Shown: one piece after another, positions 22,803 to 44,120 of the stretch
Numbering within the stretch: position 1 is the stretch's first letter
How the letters are laid out: the number at the start of each line of letters is the position of its first letter
Assembly: GCA_030159075.1 (NCBI GenBank)
Contig: BROG01000524.1
Location: forward strand, 248,001 to 312,000
Reading direction: 5' to 3'
DNA from: Atrina japonica
Taxonomy: Eukaryota; Mollusca; Bivalvia; Pterioida; Pinnidae
DNA: 64,000 bases
The notes under the pieces: model-generated
Told to the model about the DNA's origin: nothing
What the model saw: the letters and a program-made list of their open reading frames with translations, nothing else
Databases searched by the model: none
Made by a program: the position numbers and the translations under genes

Positions 22803-24300
22803 CACTCATGTAAGATTCTGTTAGTCTTCGCCATGATTTTTCTACTTAACCTGTCTATATCATTTATAAACATGCGTAATTGTCGTGCATTGTAGTTACT
22901 TGAAGACATGGTGTAAGTAAGTGTTGACTAATTCCTGTTACTCCAATGGACATTGTGTGGCATGAGAACGTTACCCTCAAGATCAAATGTATACATACAA
23001 TATTAGTTTTTACTACAAAACCAAAAGAGTTAAACCTTTAAAATTTCACTCATATGGACTGTGATGAGCATCATTTCTGCAACCTTTATTTGTGTCCTTG
23101 GCCTCGAACATTTCAAGTCAAAAGCATGATGCAGTTTTTTTATTTCATTTACAGAGGGACCATGGAGGTAAAGTGTTTCACAAACATCTGAATTTCAATT
23201 TTTGTCAGTGCTGTGCAATCATGTCATGTTGTCTTAAGTGGTTTATTGTTAGTATGATGTTAGTAATAATTATCTGACAAACGTCGGATAGCCATTTTGT
23301 TATTTAGCTATAGTGTTCGTCGTCTATCTGGATGGCTTCAAGATAGTAAGTAAGGGGTCTCATAAATGAAACTTGATACTTTGCAAGCTTACGAGGTGGG
23401 ACTGAGAATTGAACTGAAAGGTCAACAATAAAGGTCATATGGCTATATTTTAGATTCCAGATGATGATTTACAGATGCAAGATATGAGTTAAACGTGATA
23501 TCCTATTGAATTATGAAGGGATCTATTGTGGGATTCACTCTTCTAGGCCCTGCCCACTCATGGCAACGGCTGTAACGTATTTCAACCTCCGTCAGCACTG
23601 TAAAGATCTATGACGATCGAACACGGAGATTAGCAGGTTTAACCCGATTTCAAATGATTTATTGATATTAAACATCAAATTTATAGTTATGAAACATATT
23701 GATTTAGTTTGAACGGGTGGATCCAGAAATTTTCAAAGTATTTTTGTGCTGGACCCATGGAATGCCAATGAGTTGTCATCTTTGTTCGGTGATATCCAGT
23801 GGGAAATGTACACTTATTTAGTAGTTTCTCAATACTCTGGAATTTTTCTATAAATGACTGGAAATTTGATCAATTTTCTCGAAATTTTGGCTCCTCGGCG
23901 ACGATATTCTAGACTTGAAGCCCTCCAAGCATGGGACTTGGGGTAGTCGTTCTGGAATCTTCCGAATTTCCTAATTTTTGTCTTTAAAAAGTACATGTCT
24001 CCAAAGTTGCAAATTAAACTATGACGAGGGGTTCTTGTATTGAAAAACAACCTAGTACAATAGTGTTACTATAACCTCTGCCTCCTTGAACAAGTTCTCA
24101 ATCCTCATCCCAAGGAACTGCGGGGATAAAAAGCACGCCTCTCTCTCTTATCTAAAGTCCTGCATCCGTCTATGCATATTTAAACCGGAGAAAAATCAGG
24201 TGCTCATGTTCAATGGAGCAATGTGTAACAACTGGGAACCCATTTGAAATAATAAAAAATCGAATTTGTTTTTCCTAATTGCAGTAGATTTTGGATTGGG
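22803..24300. other. Non-coding stretch
   Basis: No supported exon. Around 24110-24245 a frame resembling a LINE reverse-transcriptase tail was considered and is too weak to call. Confidence 0.35.
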
Positions 24301-24307
24301 TTAATTT

Positions 24308-24435
<128 letters not shown>

Positions 24436-24439
24436 GAAT

Positions 24440-25555
24440 GCATTAAAACGGGTCCAGTTAAAAAATCATAGCGCTTTAATGAATTAATAGAAGCCTACAT
24501 ACAATTTCATTATTATCATTATCGTACTTCCGACATGGAAAGTATTTTTAGTTGGTTTGTAAACGGACCCGATGTCATTAAACTTAATCAGTATATGTCC
24601 TACTCAAGTTCAACTAACTTTTCATGATTTTAAGGTAAAATTAAAAACGCACAAAATTTATTCTGTATTGACTGGACATGTTTTTATATTGACGGGATAC
24701 AATTGAAAATAATGCTAAGAATCATTGCTCACTTGAAGAAATATTTAAAAACTGTTTGAGTACGTAGGCTACTCAAAATTTGAGTACCGTACTCATCGAA
24801 ATTCTATATTTTATTCATTGTTACGGGGAAATTAGACCCAGATTTATAAGAATCACACAAAACCATTTATGTGAATAATAATATGTTTCCTAATCACTCG
24901 AACCTTTGTACAAACGGTCATATAGTCAAAATAATGAAGCTGGAGTTGGGTTTGAGTATTGAGTAAATTTGGTGACTTTGGGCCCTGAACACCGCATTTG
25001 AACTGCCTATTATTTAGCTTTCTAAAGTAAAAGATGAAAATCACTTGCTAAAAATAGGCAGTATTAACCAAAGTTTAGTAAACTGAGTTAGTGACGATTT
25101 ATTAACTATGGAAGTCACTGAACTAGGCATAGCTATATTTGGTTTCCAGATTATAACTTGAGCTACAGATGCCTGATACAAATGAAACTTGATTCCATAT
25201 TACCAAACGAGGTATGTAGCAAGATATATTATTATAATTTCATACCTGACTTAAAGGTGCCATGAAAAAAGTTCGTTTCTGACTGAAAAATATGGATCCA
25301 ATTTCGTATGCTCAAAACAAGATAATTGACAAATGAAAATTGTATAGACAAATGCATAAACAATTTTTACCTTTTACGAAAATTATAAGATGAAAAATAT
25401 CAAAGGCTTTTGAAAATGTCAAATTCTAAGTATATCTAACACTGTGGGATTTATACATCAGATATTTTAAGGAAACAAATTCACGTGAAGTATCAAACAT
25501 AATCGGATCAAAGTTCAAAGTCACAGCTCAAATTTGAAAATTTCAAATCAAATAA
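24440..25555. other. AT-rich stretch, no gene seen
   Basis: No exon or clear repeat was recognised on either strand. Confidence 0.35.
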
Positions 25556-25810
25556 CCTAGCATCATCATCATCATCAGCAGCAGCAGCAGCATCAACATC
25601 ATCCTGTAGTTATGGTATTAGGAAGTAGAGGTCGTGGTAGATGTAGAAGATATTGTTATAGTACTGGAGTTGTGCTGTTTGTAGTTTTAAAGCTGACGGT
25701 AGAGGTGGTGGTTGTGGTAAAAGTAGTAGATTTGATGGTGTTGACGGTAGTAGTAGTAGTAGTTGATATGTGTGTTGTAGAAGTAGTGGTCATTGTAAGT
25801 ATATGTAGTA
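25556..25810. repeat. Trinucleotide-rich block (CAT, CAG, GTA, GTG)
   Basis: A short (atc)n and (agc)n run is followed by degenerate 'gtagtag/gtggtg' repeats. Frames opening through it on both strands (Val-rich on +, Thr-rich on -) are composition artefacts. Confidence 0.85.
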
Positions 25811-26238
25811 ATATATTTTTCATGATATGATAAGTATCGGGATGCACTCATCTTACCATTGCGTTAAGAATTTGTCCTCGGATTAGGAAGTGAAGTATGT
25901 TAGATGGTTTAACGGGTAGTAAAACAATTGTTAATTAATTTCTGTACTACAACAGAGTATAATTACTGTTAGTTTTATAAATGCATAAGTACCAGGATTA
26001 TTCCACTAGCATTAATTCGGACGGGTGTACCGGTTTCTTTCAACAATAATCACCTCACTTTGGTAGCCTCTTTCTCATGAAGTAATAATAAAATACGACA
26101 TATCTTTCTTGTTTGTTAATTGTTGTACTAAAATTAAGAGTACAATTATTGTTAGTTTTATAATACATAAATACCAGAATTATTCCACTAGTATTAAAAC
26201 AAACTAAATAGAATATGACGTGATAGCTGAAGTTTATC

Positions 26239-26244
26239 TTTATT
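26239..26244 (-). promoter_or_regulatory. Polyadenylation signal AATAAA of the secreted-precursor gene
   Basis: 'tttatt' on the + strand is AATAAA on the - strand, about 155 bp beyond the stop codon at 26398-26400. That is a normal 3' UTR length for a short peptide precursor. Confidence 0.55.
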
Positions 26245-26397
26245 AGATGTTGTAATACATTAGCTTTAACATTTTGTTTGAGTAAAAGATCACTATTTCA
26301 AAGCACAATATTAATCAGTCGACGCCTTAAATGTATATACTGACAAGTACACTTTGTTTCTGTGTCATTGGTGTTGAGGATCTGGAAAGGCTTTGAA

Positions 26398-35160
<8,763 letters not shown>

Positions 35161-35269
35161 AATGTCAGATATCTGGATGCCCTTCTTTGACCGCTGTTTT
35201 GTGTGTAGACAACACAAATCCACCCTGTCATTAAATATAGATTTAATCACGTGGGCTGTTGACATTGTG

Positions 35270-35720
35270 ACAAATAGTATGTTTTATTGAGAGAATATAT
35301 CCGAGTAAAAGCTTATCGGTAATGTCATTCTGACAATTACAGTGATGCATTTGCTTTAAATCTCTCTAATTATTCATTAGCTAGAGAGATGGCCTAATCA
35401 TAGTATATACGATAGAATTAATCATATAATGACATTCCTTTATATTGTGCTTGTAGAAAAAATAATGATTACTTTCAGAGAATTACATCAGATATATAAA
35501 TACATTACCCCTAACTGTCACAATGCAGAAAAGATTGGCATTGTGACTATATATAAAATATTGTAATAGCTAACTGTAAACAATTTACAGGATGGAATGT
35601 TGTCCATGGCCTTAGTCTGTTAGTCTATAATAAATGATGTATACGTTTTCTCTGGTCATAGTATGAATAAATTTAGTATGTCATCCACAGTTGTACAAAA
35701 TAAACATGATTGAGTTGAGC
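35270..35720. other. Possible upstream region of the secreted-precursor gene
   Basis: AT-rich sequence on the 5' side of the - strand start. No clear TATA box in the - orientation. Nothing else recognised. Confidence 0.3.
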
Positions 35721-35721
35721 T

Positions 35722-36482
35722 TTCACAGATTTGTACATAGTGTACTGGACATCCTGGAGATTTGTACGTTGTGTACTGTACATCGTGGAGATTTGTACAT
35801 AGTGTACTGGACATCCTAGATATTTGTACATTGTGTACTGGACATCCTGGATATTTGTACATTGTGTACTGGACATCCTGGAGATTTGTACATTGTGTTC
35901 TGGACATCCTGGATATTTGTACGTTGTGTACTGGACATCCTGAAAATTTGTACATAGTGTATTGTACATCCTGGAGATTTGTACGTTGTGTACTGGACAT
36001 CCTGGAGATTTGTACGTTGTGTACTGTACATCCTGGAGATTTGTACGTTGTGTACTGGACATCCTGGATATTTGTACATTGTGTACTGGACATCCTGGAG
36101 ATTTGTACATTGTGTACTGGACATCCTGGATATTTGTACATTGTGTACTGGACATGCTGAAGATTTGTACATTGTGTACTGGACATCCTGGAGATTTGTA
36201 CATTGTGTACTGTACATCCTGGATATTTGTACATTGTGTACTGGACATGCTGAAGATTTGTACATTGTGTACTGGACATCCTGAAGATTTGTACATTGTG
36301 TACTGGACATCCTGGAGATTTGTACATTGTGTACTGGACATCCTGTATATTTGTACATTGTGTACTGGACATGCTGAAGATTTGTACATTGTGTACTGGA
36401 CATCCTGGAGATTTGTACTTTGTGTACTGGACATCCTGTAGATTTGTACATAGTGCACTGTACATCCTGGATATTTGTACAC
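35722..36482. repeat. 31-bp minisatellite (about 24 copies)
   Basis: The unit is 'ggacatcctggagatttgta' plus 'cattgtgtact'. Variants include 'gatatttg', 'catgctgaagatttg' and 'cgttgtgtact'. Because 31 is not a multiple of 3 and the unit has no stop in several frames, open frames of over 200 codons appear on the - strand and over 150 on +. They are artefacts. Confidence 0.95.
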
Positions 36483-36852
36483 TGATATCAGTGGTTTTAA
36501 CATTGTATCTTTTATCGATTCTATATCATATCATATCTATATTCGATCTATTGTCCGAGTTCTGCATTCTTTTATTGTCCATTGTGTTAAATACCGACAC
36601 ATAGAATCCCACTTTCATACATAGAATCTATCTTCCATTTTATACACACTCTCAAGAGCCGTGAATAAGTAACAATAGTCGTTGATAAATTTACATTCGG
36701 TGATGCCAGTGTAGCTAGACATTTTCCATACATATACTCAGCGTATATTTTGCTGATATCACATTATCATCATCTGTAACCATTGGCCGAATGGTTGTAT
36801 GTATACATTCCGCCAAGAAAAAATTGTAACAGAATATCATCATCAGCATACA

Positions 36853-36856
<4 letters not shown>

Positions 36857-36883
<27 letters not shown>

Positions 36884-36946
36884 TGTATGTATGTATGTAT
36901 GTATTAATGTATGTATGTATGTATGTATGTCTGTCTGTCTGTCTGT

Positions 36947-37001
<55 letters not shown>

Positions 37002-37003
37002 TC

Positions 37004-37044
<41 letters not shown>

Positions 37045-37052
37045 ATGTATGT
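36857..37052. repeat. Symmetric tetranucleotide block GTAT-CTGT-GGCT-CTGT-GTAT
   Basis: (gtat)n, (ctgt)n and (ggct)n to about 37000, then (ctgt)n and finally (gtat)2. The order is mirror-symmetric about the ggct run. Confidence 0.95.
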
Positions 37053-38084
37053 ATACGATGTTTTGTTAGATCGTATCAAACCTTATTCATTTTTCCAATG
37101 TAGATAACAAGATACTCAGTAACTGACCGTTTATGTGTATACAAATGGTAAAATTCTAATACAGGAGAATGGTACGATTATCTGCAAATATAAATGTTAA
37201 TTGAAATAAAATTATTGTAATTTAAAAACGAAGCATGATTAAAACATGTCATAAACGATCATTCTAAAATATGTTGAGAGCCCTTATTACATTTCAAGTA
37301 CAAGAGGCTTTTTATTCATTAACCTGTTTGTTTTTATTGGTGTTTTTTCGCCAAACTCAACCATGTTTTTGTTTTAAGGTGGCGTTCAGTTTTATGAAGT
37401 GAATGACATTTGTTTGGGTAAATTGTTGACGCAAAATGTACAGTCTAAAAAGGTACTTGAAAGTAAATATACCTATTATTAGCCTTCGTATCTCAGAGTG
37501 TTTTATGTGTGAAAAGATACGTAAATTGGGATGGGAAAATAAGAAAAACCATAATAAACATATAGATACAAATAGACTCTTGGACAATGGTATCTTGGAA
37601 ACATACGTGAAACATGGTAAATATATAGATTTCCATATACATGTATAAGCATTAGATATCACTGAGATCACAAGAAAGTGATTTCTTGAAGGATGTTTGA
37701 TTTTCTCTCGTAACGGAAACATTTGTATTAGGTACACTGTTTTATTCTAACAGGTGCTCGAATACAGGTTTTCAGGTCAAACATTTATGTGCACGTTAAA
37801 TTTTCCTACTATTAACTATGATAATTGATAATTGCACTTTAGAAACAATGGGATGGTTGATAATTTAGATGATAACACATATTTTAAAGTTTTACATGAT
37901 ATTATTTAATTCTATATATATCGTGTTCATTTTGTTCTTCATGCTATCAAAATTATTTTCTTTATCATTTCTAAACACGTCAATGACTGTTACCCAATAC
38001 TGAAGGTGTAATACTGTGCTAAACTGGTTAATTTTATTGCATACAATACTAAACTGAACAGTTAATAGTACGAGTATTATGTTA
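37053..38084. other. AT-rich stretch, no gene seen
   Basis: Several short frames occur on both strands around 37357-37737. None shows a motif or splice context. Confidence 0.35.
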
Positions 38085-38617
38085 TAATATTGAGTTGATA
38101 TAAAAAACATGCTAACAATTTCTAATAGACAATATATTTGTAATGTTCGGAGACGCGGTCGTTCAACAAACTGTCGGCATTCCTATGGGAACCAATTGTG
38201 CTCCTTTATTGGCCGACCTGTTCCTTATTCATACGAACCAGAATTCATTCGGAAACTGCTGAATCAAAAGAAGAAAGAGTTAGCGGTGTCTTTTAATTTC
38301 ACATTTAGATATATCGACGACGTTTTGTCAATTAATAATGACAAGTTTCATACATATGTCAATGCGATATGTCCCAGCGAACTAGAAATTTAAGATACAA
38401 CAAAATCAAGCACACACGCTTCGTACTTAGACATTTTACTTAATATAAACACAGACGGGAAATTAGCAACTAAGCTATACGACAAACGCGACTATTTCGG
38501 CTTTCCTATCGTAAATTTTCCACATTTAAGTAGCAATATCCCTCAGTCACCCGCATATGGAGTTTATATTTCACAAATGATCCGATATGCCAGGGCGTTT
38601 ACAACATATAAAAACCT
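38085..38617 (+). pseudogene. Reverse-transcriptase remnant with intact YIDD box
   Basis: The + strand reads 'TVGIPMGTNCAPLLADLF', then after a frame change 'PYSYEPEFIRKLL', 'LAVSFNFTFRYIDDVLSINN' (catalytic YIDD intact), 'CPSELEI', an in-frame TAA, then 'ASYLDILLNINTDGKLATK', 'LYDKRDYFGFPIVNFPHLSS' and 'AYGVYISQMIRYARA'. So the palm domain is recognisable but broken by at least one frameshift and one nonsense change. It ends where the inverted tail begins at 38618. Penelope-like is suggested but not proven. Confidence 0.8.
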
Positions 38618-39185
38618 CAGATACCAAAGTATAAATCAATAGAATGTCCAGGACATAGATACAAATCCGGTAAAATGTACAAACACGGACCTCTGGAAAC
38701 CAATAGGAGGGATCAGGTGCCATGGAGGAGTAAGCATCCCCTGTCGACCGGTCAGACCCGCCGTGAGTCCACAGTCAAGTCCAATGAAACACGTGAGGAG
38801 TGTATCCTCGACACAATTGGTACAGACGTCTCAACAACCGCCAACGAAAAGGCAACTCAACATTTCACTTAGTGAAATGGAGTAGTCGCAAACAAGACTA
38901 TTATACCGACCGTAAACTTGCGGAACGTTGACATTAAACGCGGTTTTCGATATCCCTGTGTCAATAATTTGTCAGTGAGTAGTTTATCTCTGTATATGAA
39001 ATCTTCATATGTCGTGCACGCCCTGGCATATCGGATCATTTGTGAAATATAAACTCCATATGCGGGTGAATGAGTGATATTACTACTTAAATGTGGAAAA
39101 TTTACGATGGGAAAGCCGAAATCGTCGTGTTTATCGTATAGCTTCGTTGCTAATTTCCTGTCAGTGTTTATATTAAGTAAAATGT
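38618..39185 (-). pseudogene. Reverse-transcriptase C-terminus plus conserved 3' tail, inverted to its neighbour
   Basis: The - strand from about 39185 reads 'DILLNINTDRKLATKLYDK', 'DDFGFPIVNFPHLSSN', 'AYGVYISQMIRYARACTTYE' and 'DKLLTQGYRKPRLMSTFRKF', then loses frame and continues as the 3' tail, which ends at 38618 ('cctcagataccaaag' on +). This shows that the widely dispersed tail is the downstream part of the same element. The two fragments meet tail to tail. Confidence 0.8.
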
Positions 39186-39348
39186 CATATGAAGATTTCA
39201 TATACAGAGGTAAACAGAGGGTGGATATTTCCGTTTCCACTCCACACACCCATATTTGCTTATTTGTATCCCATGTTTTTGATAAATGTCTACGACGATC
39301 TACATAGATAAAGTCTGACATAACTACGCACTGTATTCTAGAAGCCAA
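39186..39348 (-). pseudogene. Unidentified sequence fused in frame upstream of the RT fragment
   Basis: The frame is open from an ATG at 39348 and reads into the RT fragment at about 39185. The 50 or so residues ('DFIYVDRRRHLSKTWDTNK', 'GVETEISTLCLPLYMKS') do not belong to the RT homology shared with the 38.4 kb copy. It also contains the half-arms of the hairpin sequence seen at 22.7 kb, so it is probably repeat DNA. Confidence 0.4.
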
Positions 39349-41204
39349 GAAACACCAAAGAAGTGCAAAAAAGAATTATCTTTGACACAACATACCACTT
39401 TTGTGAAGAGTGATTTATAACACGTGTACTTTAACCATTTGCCAGTGCGACTGCTATGGGCAAGTTTGCAAAAAGTAAACTACGTAGTACTGCTACCTGG
39501 TTTAAAAGCGAACTGATCTTCGGTCCTGCCGTTCCTGCTAGACAATTTTAAGAATCTTTCATTCAAAGCAAAATTGTGAATTTCATTTAAGTTATCCCTC
39601 GATAGTTACAGGATTATGTTCATCACATTTTTATCGAAAGAAATTCTATCACACCCATAAGGCTGGAATAAAGATTTTACAGAAAGAAGAAATAAGTAAT
39701 TGAAATATTTATTTATCAAATTTTAAAGATCGTGTCCAGTAATTTGTTAGAATATCAATTTCGTATAACAGAATCGTTTTCACCAATTTCAATTGCAGAA
39801 CCAGTTAACCGAATGTACTCTCACTTTGTTCTACATCTAATTCTATTAAATTAAAATTTCTACATTTAATAGGTTATCTGCCTCTTCGTTTGCAGTTCTC
39901 AATATTAAATATTGATAATAAAGGTAATATGCGAAACACCGATGTAAGCACATGTGTATTAGCAGGGCCCGAAGTCACCAAATTTACTTAACACTAAAGC
40001 TAAATTTTTATTTCATTAATTTGACTGTATAATCGTTTGTGAAACATCGGTAAATTGGGATAATTAGTTTGACCATTGTTTAATTTTGGGCAATTTGGCC
40101 ACCCTATTAAAATGGCCAAAATTAAACCGTCTAAAATGTGTAAACATTGTTTATACCGATTCTTTTTAAAGGTATTTTTGTGGTTTATAGATCAAATTTT
40201 TTTTTCAAATAACAGTGTGTGGATGTTTATCTCAATTAAGTACTATGTGATGTATCGATTCTAAGTATTTTACTGGAACCTTTGTTTTTTTTATATTTCA
40301 ATGTTGGACATGACAAGATCTGATGGTAGGTCAAATTTAAACATATTAATATAAACATAAATGGCCAAAATGTAACTGACCAAAAATAACCCACCATTTT
40401 ATTACCAAAATGGCAATATTTTAGGAACGCCAACACATCCCAATTTATGGTATTATTTTTCTTCATTCACATAAAAGGATTGCGTTATACTTATAAGAAT
40501 AAATAAATACATTGGGTATGGTACTCAGATTATGAGTATGTACTCAAACAATGTTTTAATATTTCTGGCGTTTTCCTCAAATTAATATCATTATTTACAA
40601 TTGTATGCCGTCAATATACAAACATGTCCAGTGACAGAACAGATTTTGTTTGTTTTACCGTAAAATCATAAAAAAAATAGTTGAGCTTGAGTATTAGGTA
40701 ACTTTGGGGACTTCGGGCCCTTTTCTTCGTACCATAAGAAGAGTAACAGTATAACATCAATTATTTTAGAAATAAAGAAATGGTAACATGGCGACTAGAT
40801 GCATTTTACAGCACACATTTTATCACACGTTTAGTTAGAAAAAAATATTTCGCCATTACTCAAAACCTATTGATTTATTTACATGATCACAATTCTTTTT
40901 TTATAAAATCCTGCGACTTACTTTGTCGCCATTAATAGAATTAAGCAACTGATCACGGAATACTTGTATCTATTTGTGTCTTCTATATAAACATAATGTC
41001 ACGACACACGGGTATAAAGAATACTGCGAAATAATTAATAAATACATATATACAGATGTATATAAATAGTATACATAAACAACAGTTTAATGGTGACGGA
41101 CATATTTAATGTTGCAGGCGGCAACTCAAATAAGAATGACACCGGGAAGAGACAACCATCATTTCACAGCTGGCAAACCGTCTGACAAGATCAGGTTATG
41201 TTCC
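39349..41204. other. Non-coding stretch
   Basis: AT-rich with no supported exon. 40500-40700 resembles 24540-24800 in wording (tacgtactcaaa, 'aacatgtccagt'), suggesting an uncatalogued diverged repeat in opposite orientation. Confidence 0.35.
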
Positions 41205-41275
41205 AGTTGGGTTCGAAGCCGCACACTGACGAGAGGTAAGAGACTGAATGCTCTTATCACTTGACCATAGAGTTT
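41205..41275 (-). mobile_element. tRNA-derived SINE head
   Basis: On the - strand an A-box-like TGGTCAAGTGATAAGAG (41267-41251) precedes a good B box, GGCTTCGAACCC (41220-41209), at about tRNA spacing. There is no cloverleaf-complete tRNA, so it is called a SINE head. Confidence 0.6.
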
Positions 41276-41385
41276 CTAATGCCCATCAGTCATTAATACA
41301 ATAATTATACCAAGTTATAGATCCATTAATGAATCAATTATTCATGTAACAAATATACTGAATGATACTAAAGGTATAGTTCTGT

Positions 41386-41470
41386 AAAAAAGAATGTCCG
41401 AAACAGAAAGTGGTATCATACAATGCGGACAATGATCTAAACGTGTTCCCAAATCCATCTAAAAGTAACC
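41386..41470 (-). repeat. Dispersed repeat B fragment
   Basis: The reverse complement carries 'ttgtatgataccactttc' and 'cttttagatggatttg', as in the copy at 0.5 kb. Confidence 0.5.
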
Positions 41471-41947
41471 ACTCTAAAACGATCAATAACTCTGGCTTTG
41501 GGGAGTTTAGAATGTAAACGGTGATTTCTATTCAACATGATTTAAAAGTTTTAAATAGATATCTAGTATCGAAATACCATATACTGGGTTTATGTATATA
41601 ATGGACAAAATGATGTGATAAAACACAACGCCAAAAGCTATTATATCTTTCTATATTATTTCAGAAATCCATTGGATGCCGATATGCTGTATTGTTGTTT
41701 ACCATTCTCGATTGATTATTTAAAATAATTCTTTAAGTAACAAGAGTTAGCTCTCTTGGACTTCTTTTATAGACATTTTCATTTCTTATCCAACTTCTTT
41801 TTTCTTCTCAAATGTGACATGCTTACATTCAGGTTATCTCTCTTTTAGTATGATGTTGAAGATTGTTTTTACCAGTAATGTTGCAGATTGATTGCAGTTT
41901 AAATTGAAATAAAAAAAAACATATAATCAAACCATTATGTCATTTTA

Positions 41948-42080
41948 AAGGAGGGGCATTAGTTGTGTTTACCAAAAAACAAAAACAAACAAACAAACAA
42001 ACCCAAAAAATCGATATTTCTACTTTTACTACTTGTGTCTGATTAACAATAACAAATAAGAGCTATGCACAGGCAAAACG
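41948..42080 (+). repeat. Dispersed repeat D copy
   Basis: 'ggggcattagttgtgtttac', then 'tacttttactacttgt', then 'caataacaaataagagctat' and 'gcacag'. The same order occurs at 44414-44520. The first part recurs in each 2.19 kb unit (47511, 49695, 51895). Confidence 0.65.
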
Positions 42081-42929
42081 AATTGAACACAGTTGAATAT
42101 ACTTGAATGATTATCTCCCTTCCCTTGTCAATTGCTGTATATGTTTGACTTTGGAACACAATTACTTTCATATCTATCACTTCTGTACTATTTTATTTAA
42201 AGTAAAAATGAATAAGTAACAATGGATGATCGAAACTCGATGTGCATTATAATACGACAAATTAGATATATAAATGGTCTCAACATAAAAAACAATTACG
42301 AATTCCAAATGGGATGGGACAGACCAAGTGTCCGTAAGGAGTCTGCATCCCCTGTTAGCATGACATACCGTTACACGGAAACCTGTCTAGCTCAGTGAAA
42401 AAGTCAGTCCCTTCCACCCCCAGTCATGTCACCATAGTTAAAGATCTGATTGGTGGAAGAGAGTATATGGTCGTGCTGCAGAATACTAATTACTATCTAA
42501 GATATCTTACAGTGGGACTTCATATTGTTGAACACGATCCTCGTATCGACCATAAAACTTACTTAGTGACCATTTCAAGCATTCAACAACGTAGCCATGT
42601 GTTATTGGTGAGTAATTACAGGTTTCCATAAAAGGGAACAGATATTTCTCAGTATCTTCTCATTCAGCTCCATAAACATTGAACGCCATTCCTTAATCAA
42701 CTAACGTTTTTATTTTCTAATGATTTTCACAATCTGTGTTGAATACAAATCTTCAAAACCTATGATAAATCAAGTTAAGCAGTGCTGTTGTTTTTCTATA
42801 GTGTGTGGAAATTTGATATTTCTTATAATACCAATTCACTTGCATATGTTGATCTAAATTCCAACACGTATATATATTAACTAGGTATTTTAATTTTTAT
42901 TTTCGTTTTCTGATATAAATTTAAATTAG

Positions 42930-43062
42930 TGTTACGTGCCGTGGTCATCCAGATGCTGACCGCGCTCGCCGTCACTTAACTTCAGTACATGAATATAAAC
43001 ACTTAACATCCAGCCACAAAAACTAGCTTTCCGTTAATCTGCCTATATCCATGACTGTTACA
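42930..43062 (-). mobile_element. Short LTR (133 bp), probably solo or truncated
   Basis: On + it starts TGTTACGTGCCG and ends ATGACTGTTACA, giving TGTAACAG...CGTAACA on the - strand with matching TGT/ACA ends. Immediately beyond is 'ctacccctcccgcc', which on the - strand is the purine-rich tract GGCGGGAGGGGTAG that should precede a 3' LTR. It is the GC-richest patch nearby. No pol sequence follows. A short LTR of this kind fits small Ty3/gypsy elements known from bivalves. That match is from memory. Confidence 0.6.
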
Positions 43063-43076
43063 CTACCCCTCCCGCC
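43063..43076 (-). promoter_or_regulatory. Polypurine tract next to the short LTR
   Basis: GGCGGGAGGGGTAG on the - strand, abutting TGTAACAG. It marks the retained internal edge of a deleted retroelement. Confidence 0.5.
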
Positions 43077-44035
43077 AAACAAAAATGTAACGTATTAGAG
43101 TGAATGCTTTAAAAATGTAAAGCTCTGAATTATTCTTGCTCCTAATTTGCCAAAAAATAGTGGTAAGATGGTTGAATTCTGTGTATATTGTAAGTACTGT
43201 AACCTAAATGATTTTCTGCATTAAACCCTTAAACTAGCCACCCCATTGAGCTGTGGCATAAAACACCATCAAACATAACAATATGTCACAGATTATGAAA
43301 TTCTTCCTTCTCCAAATCTTACATCAGCGATAAATCTTCATTTTCTCTATTAGATACCACATATGAAACATTTCCTGTCGTTTTACCATTTTGTCTTATC
43401 ATCTGTGATATATATGCATTTATATACAAGTATACTAAATATTTCAGATAATGTACTGTTCTTTTTTCAGTACAACGTACCATTCTCATGCTGAAACATA
43501 AGCCAACTCTATATTCATTATACCTTATTGATTTACCGTCACACGAACTGCACAAAACAATCTTTTGCAATCACATTAGTTGAGAGAAAGGCGATTAAGG
43601 TAAAACTCTTGGCTTGACAGACAAAGGTAGATGAAGATGTATTGATACATACATTTAATTGAAATCTGATTGATTTAATCATTGCAAAAAGACTTAAACA
43701 AATTGCTGATCATTTGTATAAATGGGAGCTATTACAATTATTGCGTTATTTATAAGACGGTCTTTTGTAATAAGAATTTTATAATATTAAATCTTCTTTA
43801 ATAAAGAGGAAACGATGACGCCATGTTTCATTAAATAGGGTGTCTTGTGTGGAATTCGTGCTAGAAAAAATTACTGAAGTCAATGTTTTGTATAACATTT
43901 TGAATGAACCAAACACTGTCAATCAAATTATTAATAAATTTAATCATTTGACATCTAAGCCTGCGGTATTATTCACAGCAATACAATATGAATAGATAAG
44001 TCATATGGATTGGGGATCCAATCCCATCGAGATAA
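43077..44035. other. AT-rich stretch, no gene seen
   Basis: No supported exon on either strand. Confidence 0.35.
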
Positions 44036-44037
44036 AC

Positions 44038-44039
<2 letters not shown>

Positions 44040-44116
<77 letters not shown>
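44040..44116. repeat. (GA)n microsatellite
   Basis: About 75 bp of alternating g/a with one 'gg' interruption. It opens Leu/Ser-rich frames on the - strand that are artefacts. Confidence 0.95.

Positions 44117-44120
<4 letters not shown>

Noticed and set aside
24110..24245. LINE reverse-transcriptase tail ('[14 protein letters not shown]')
   Set aside because: Only one short phrase fits. The flanking frame has stops and no other RT motif.
35656..36503. Long - strand frames (276 and 269 codons) as a repeat protein
   Set aside because: They arise from a stop-free 31-bp tandem unit and are open in several frames on both strands at once.
42395..42631. 78-codon + frame ending near a 'gtgagt' donor
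   Set aside because: It starts inside a dispersed repeat ('ggagtctgcatcccctgtta') and has no recognisable domain.
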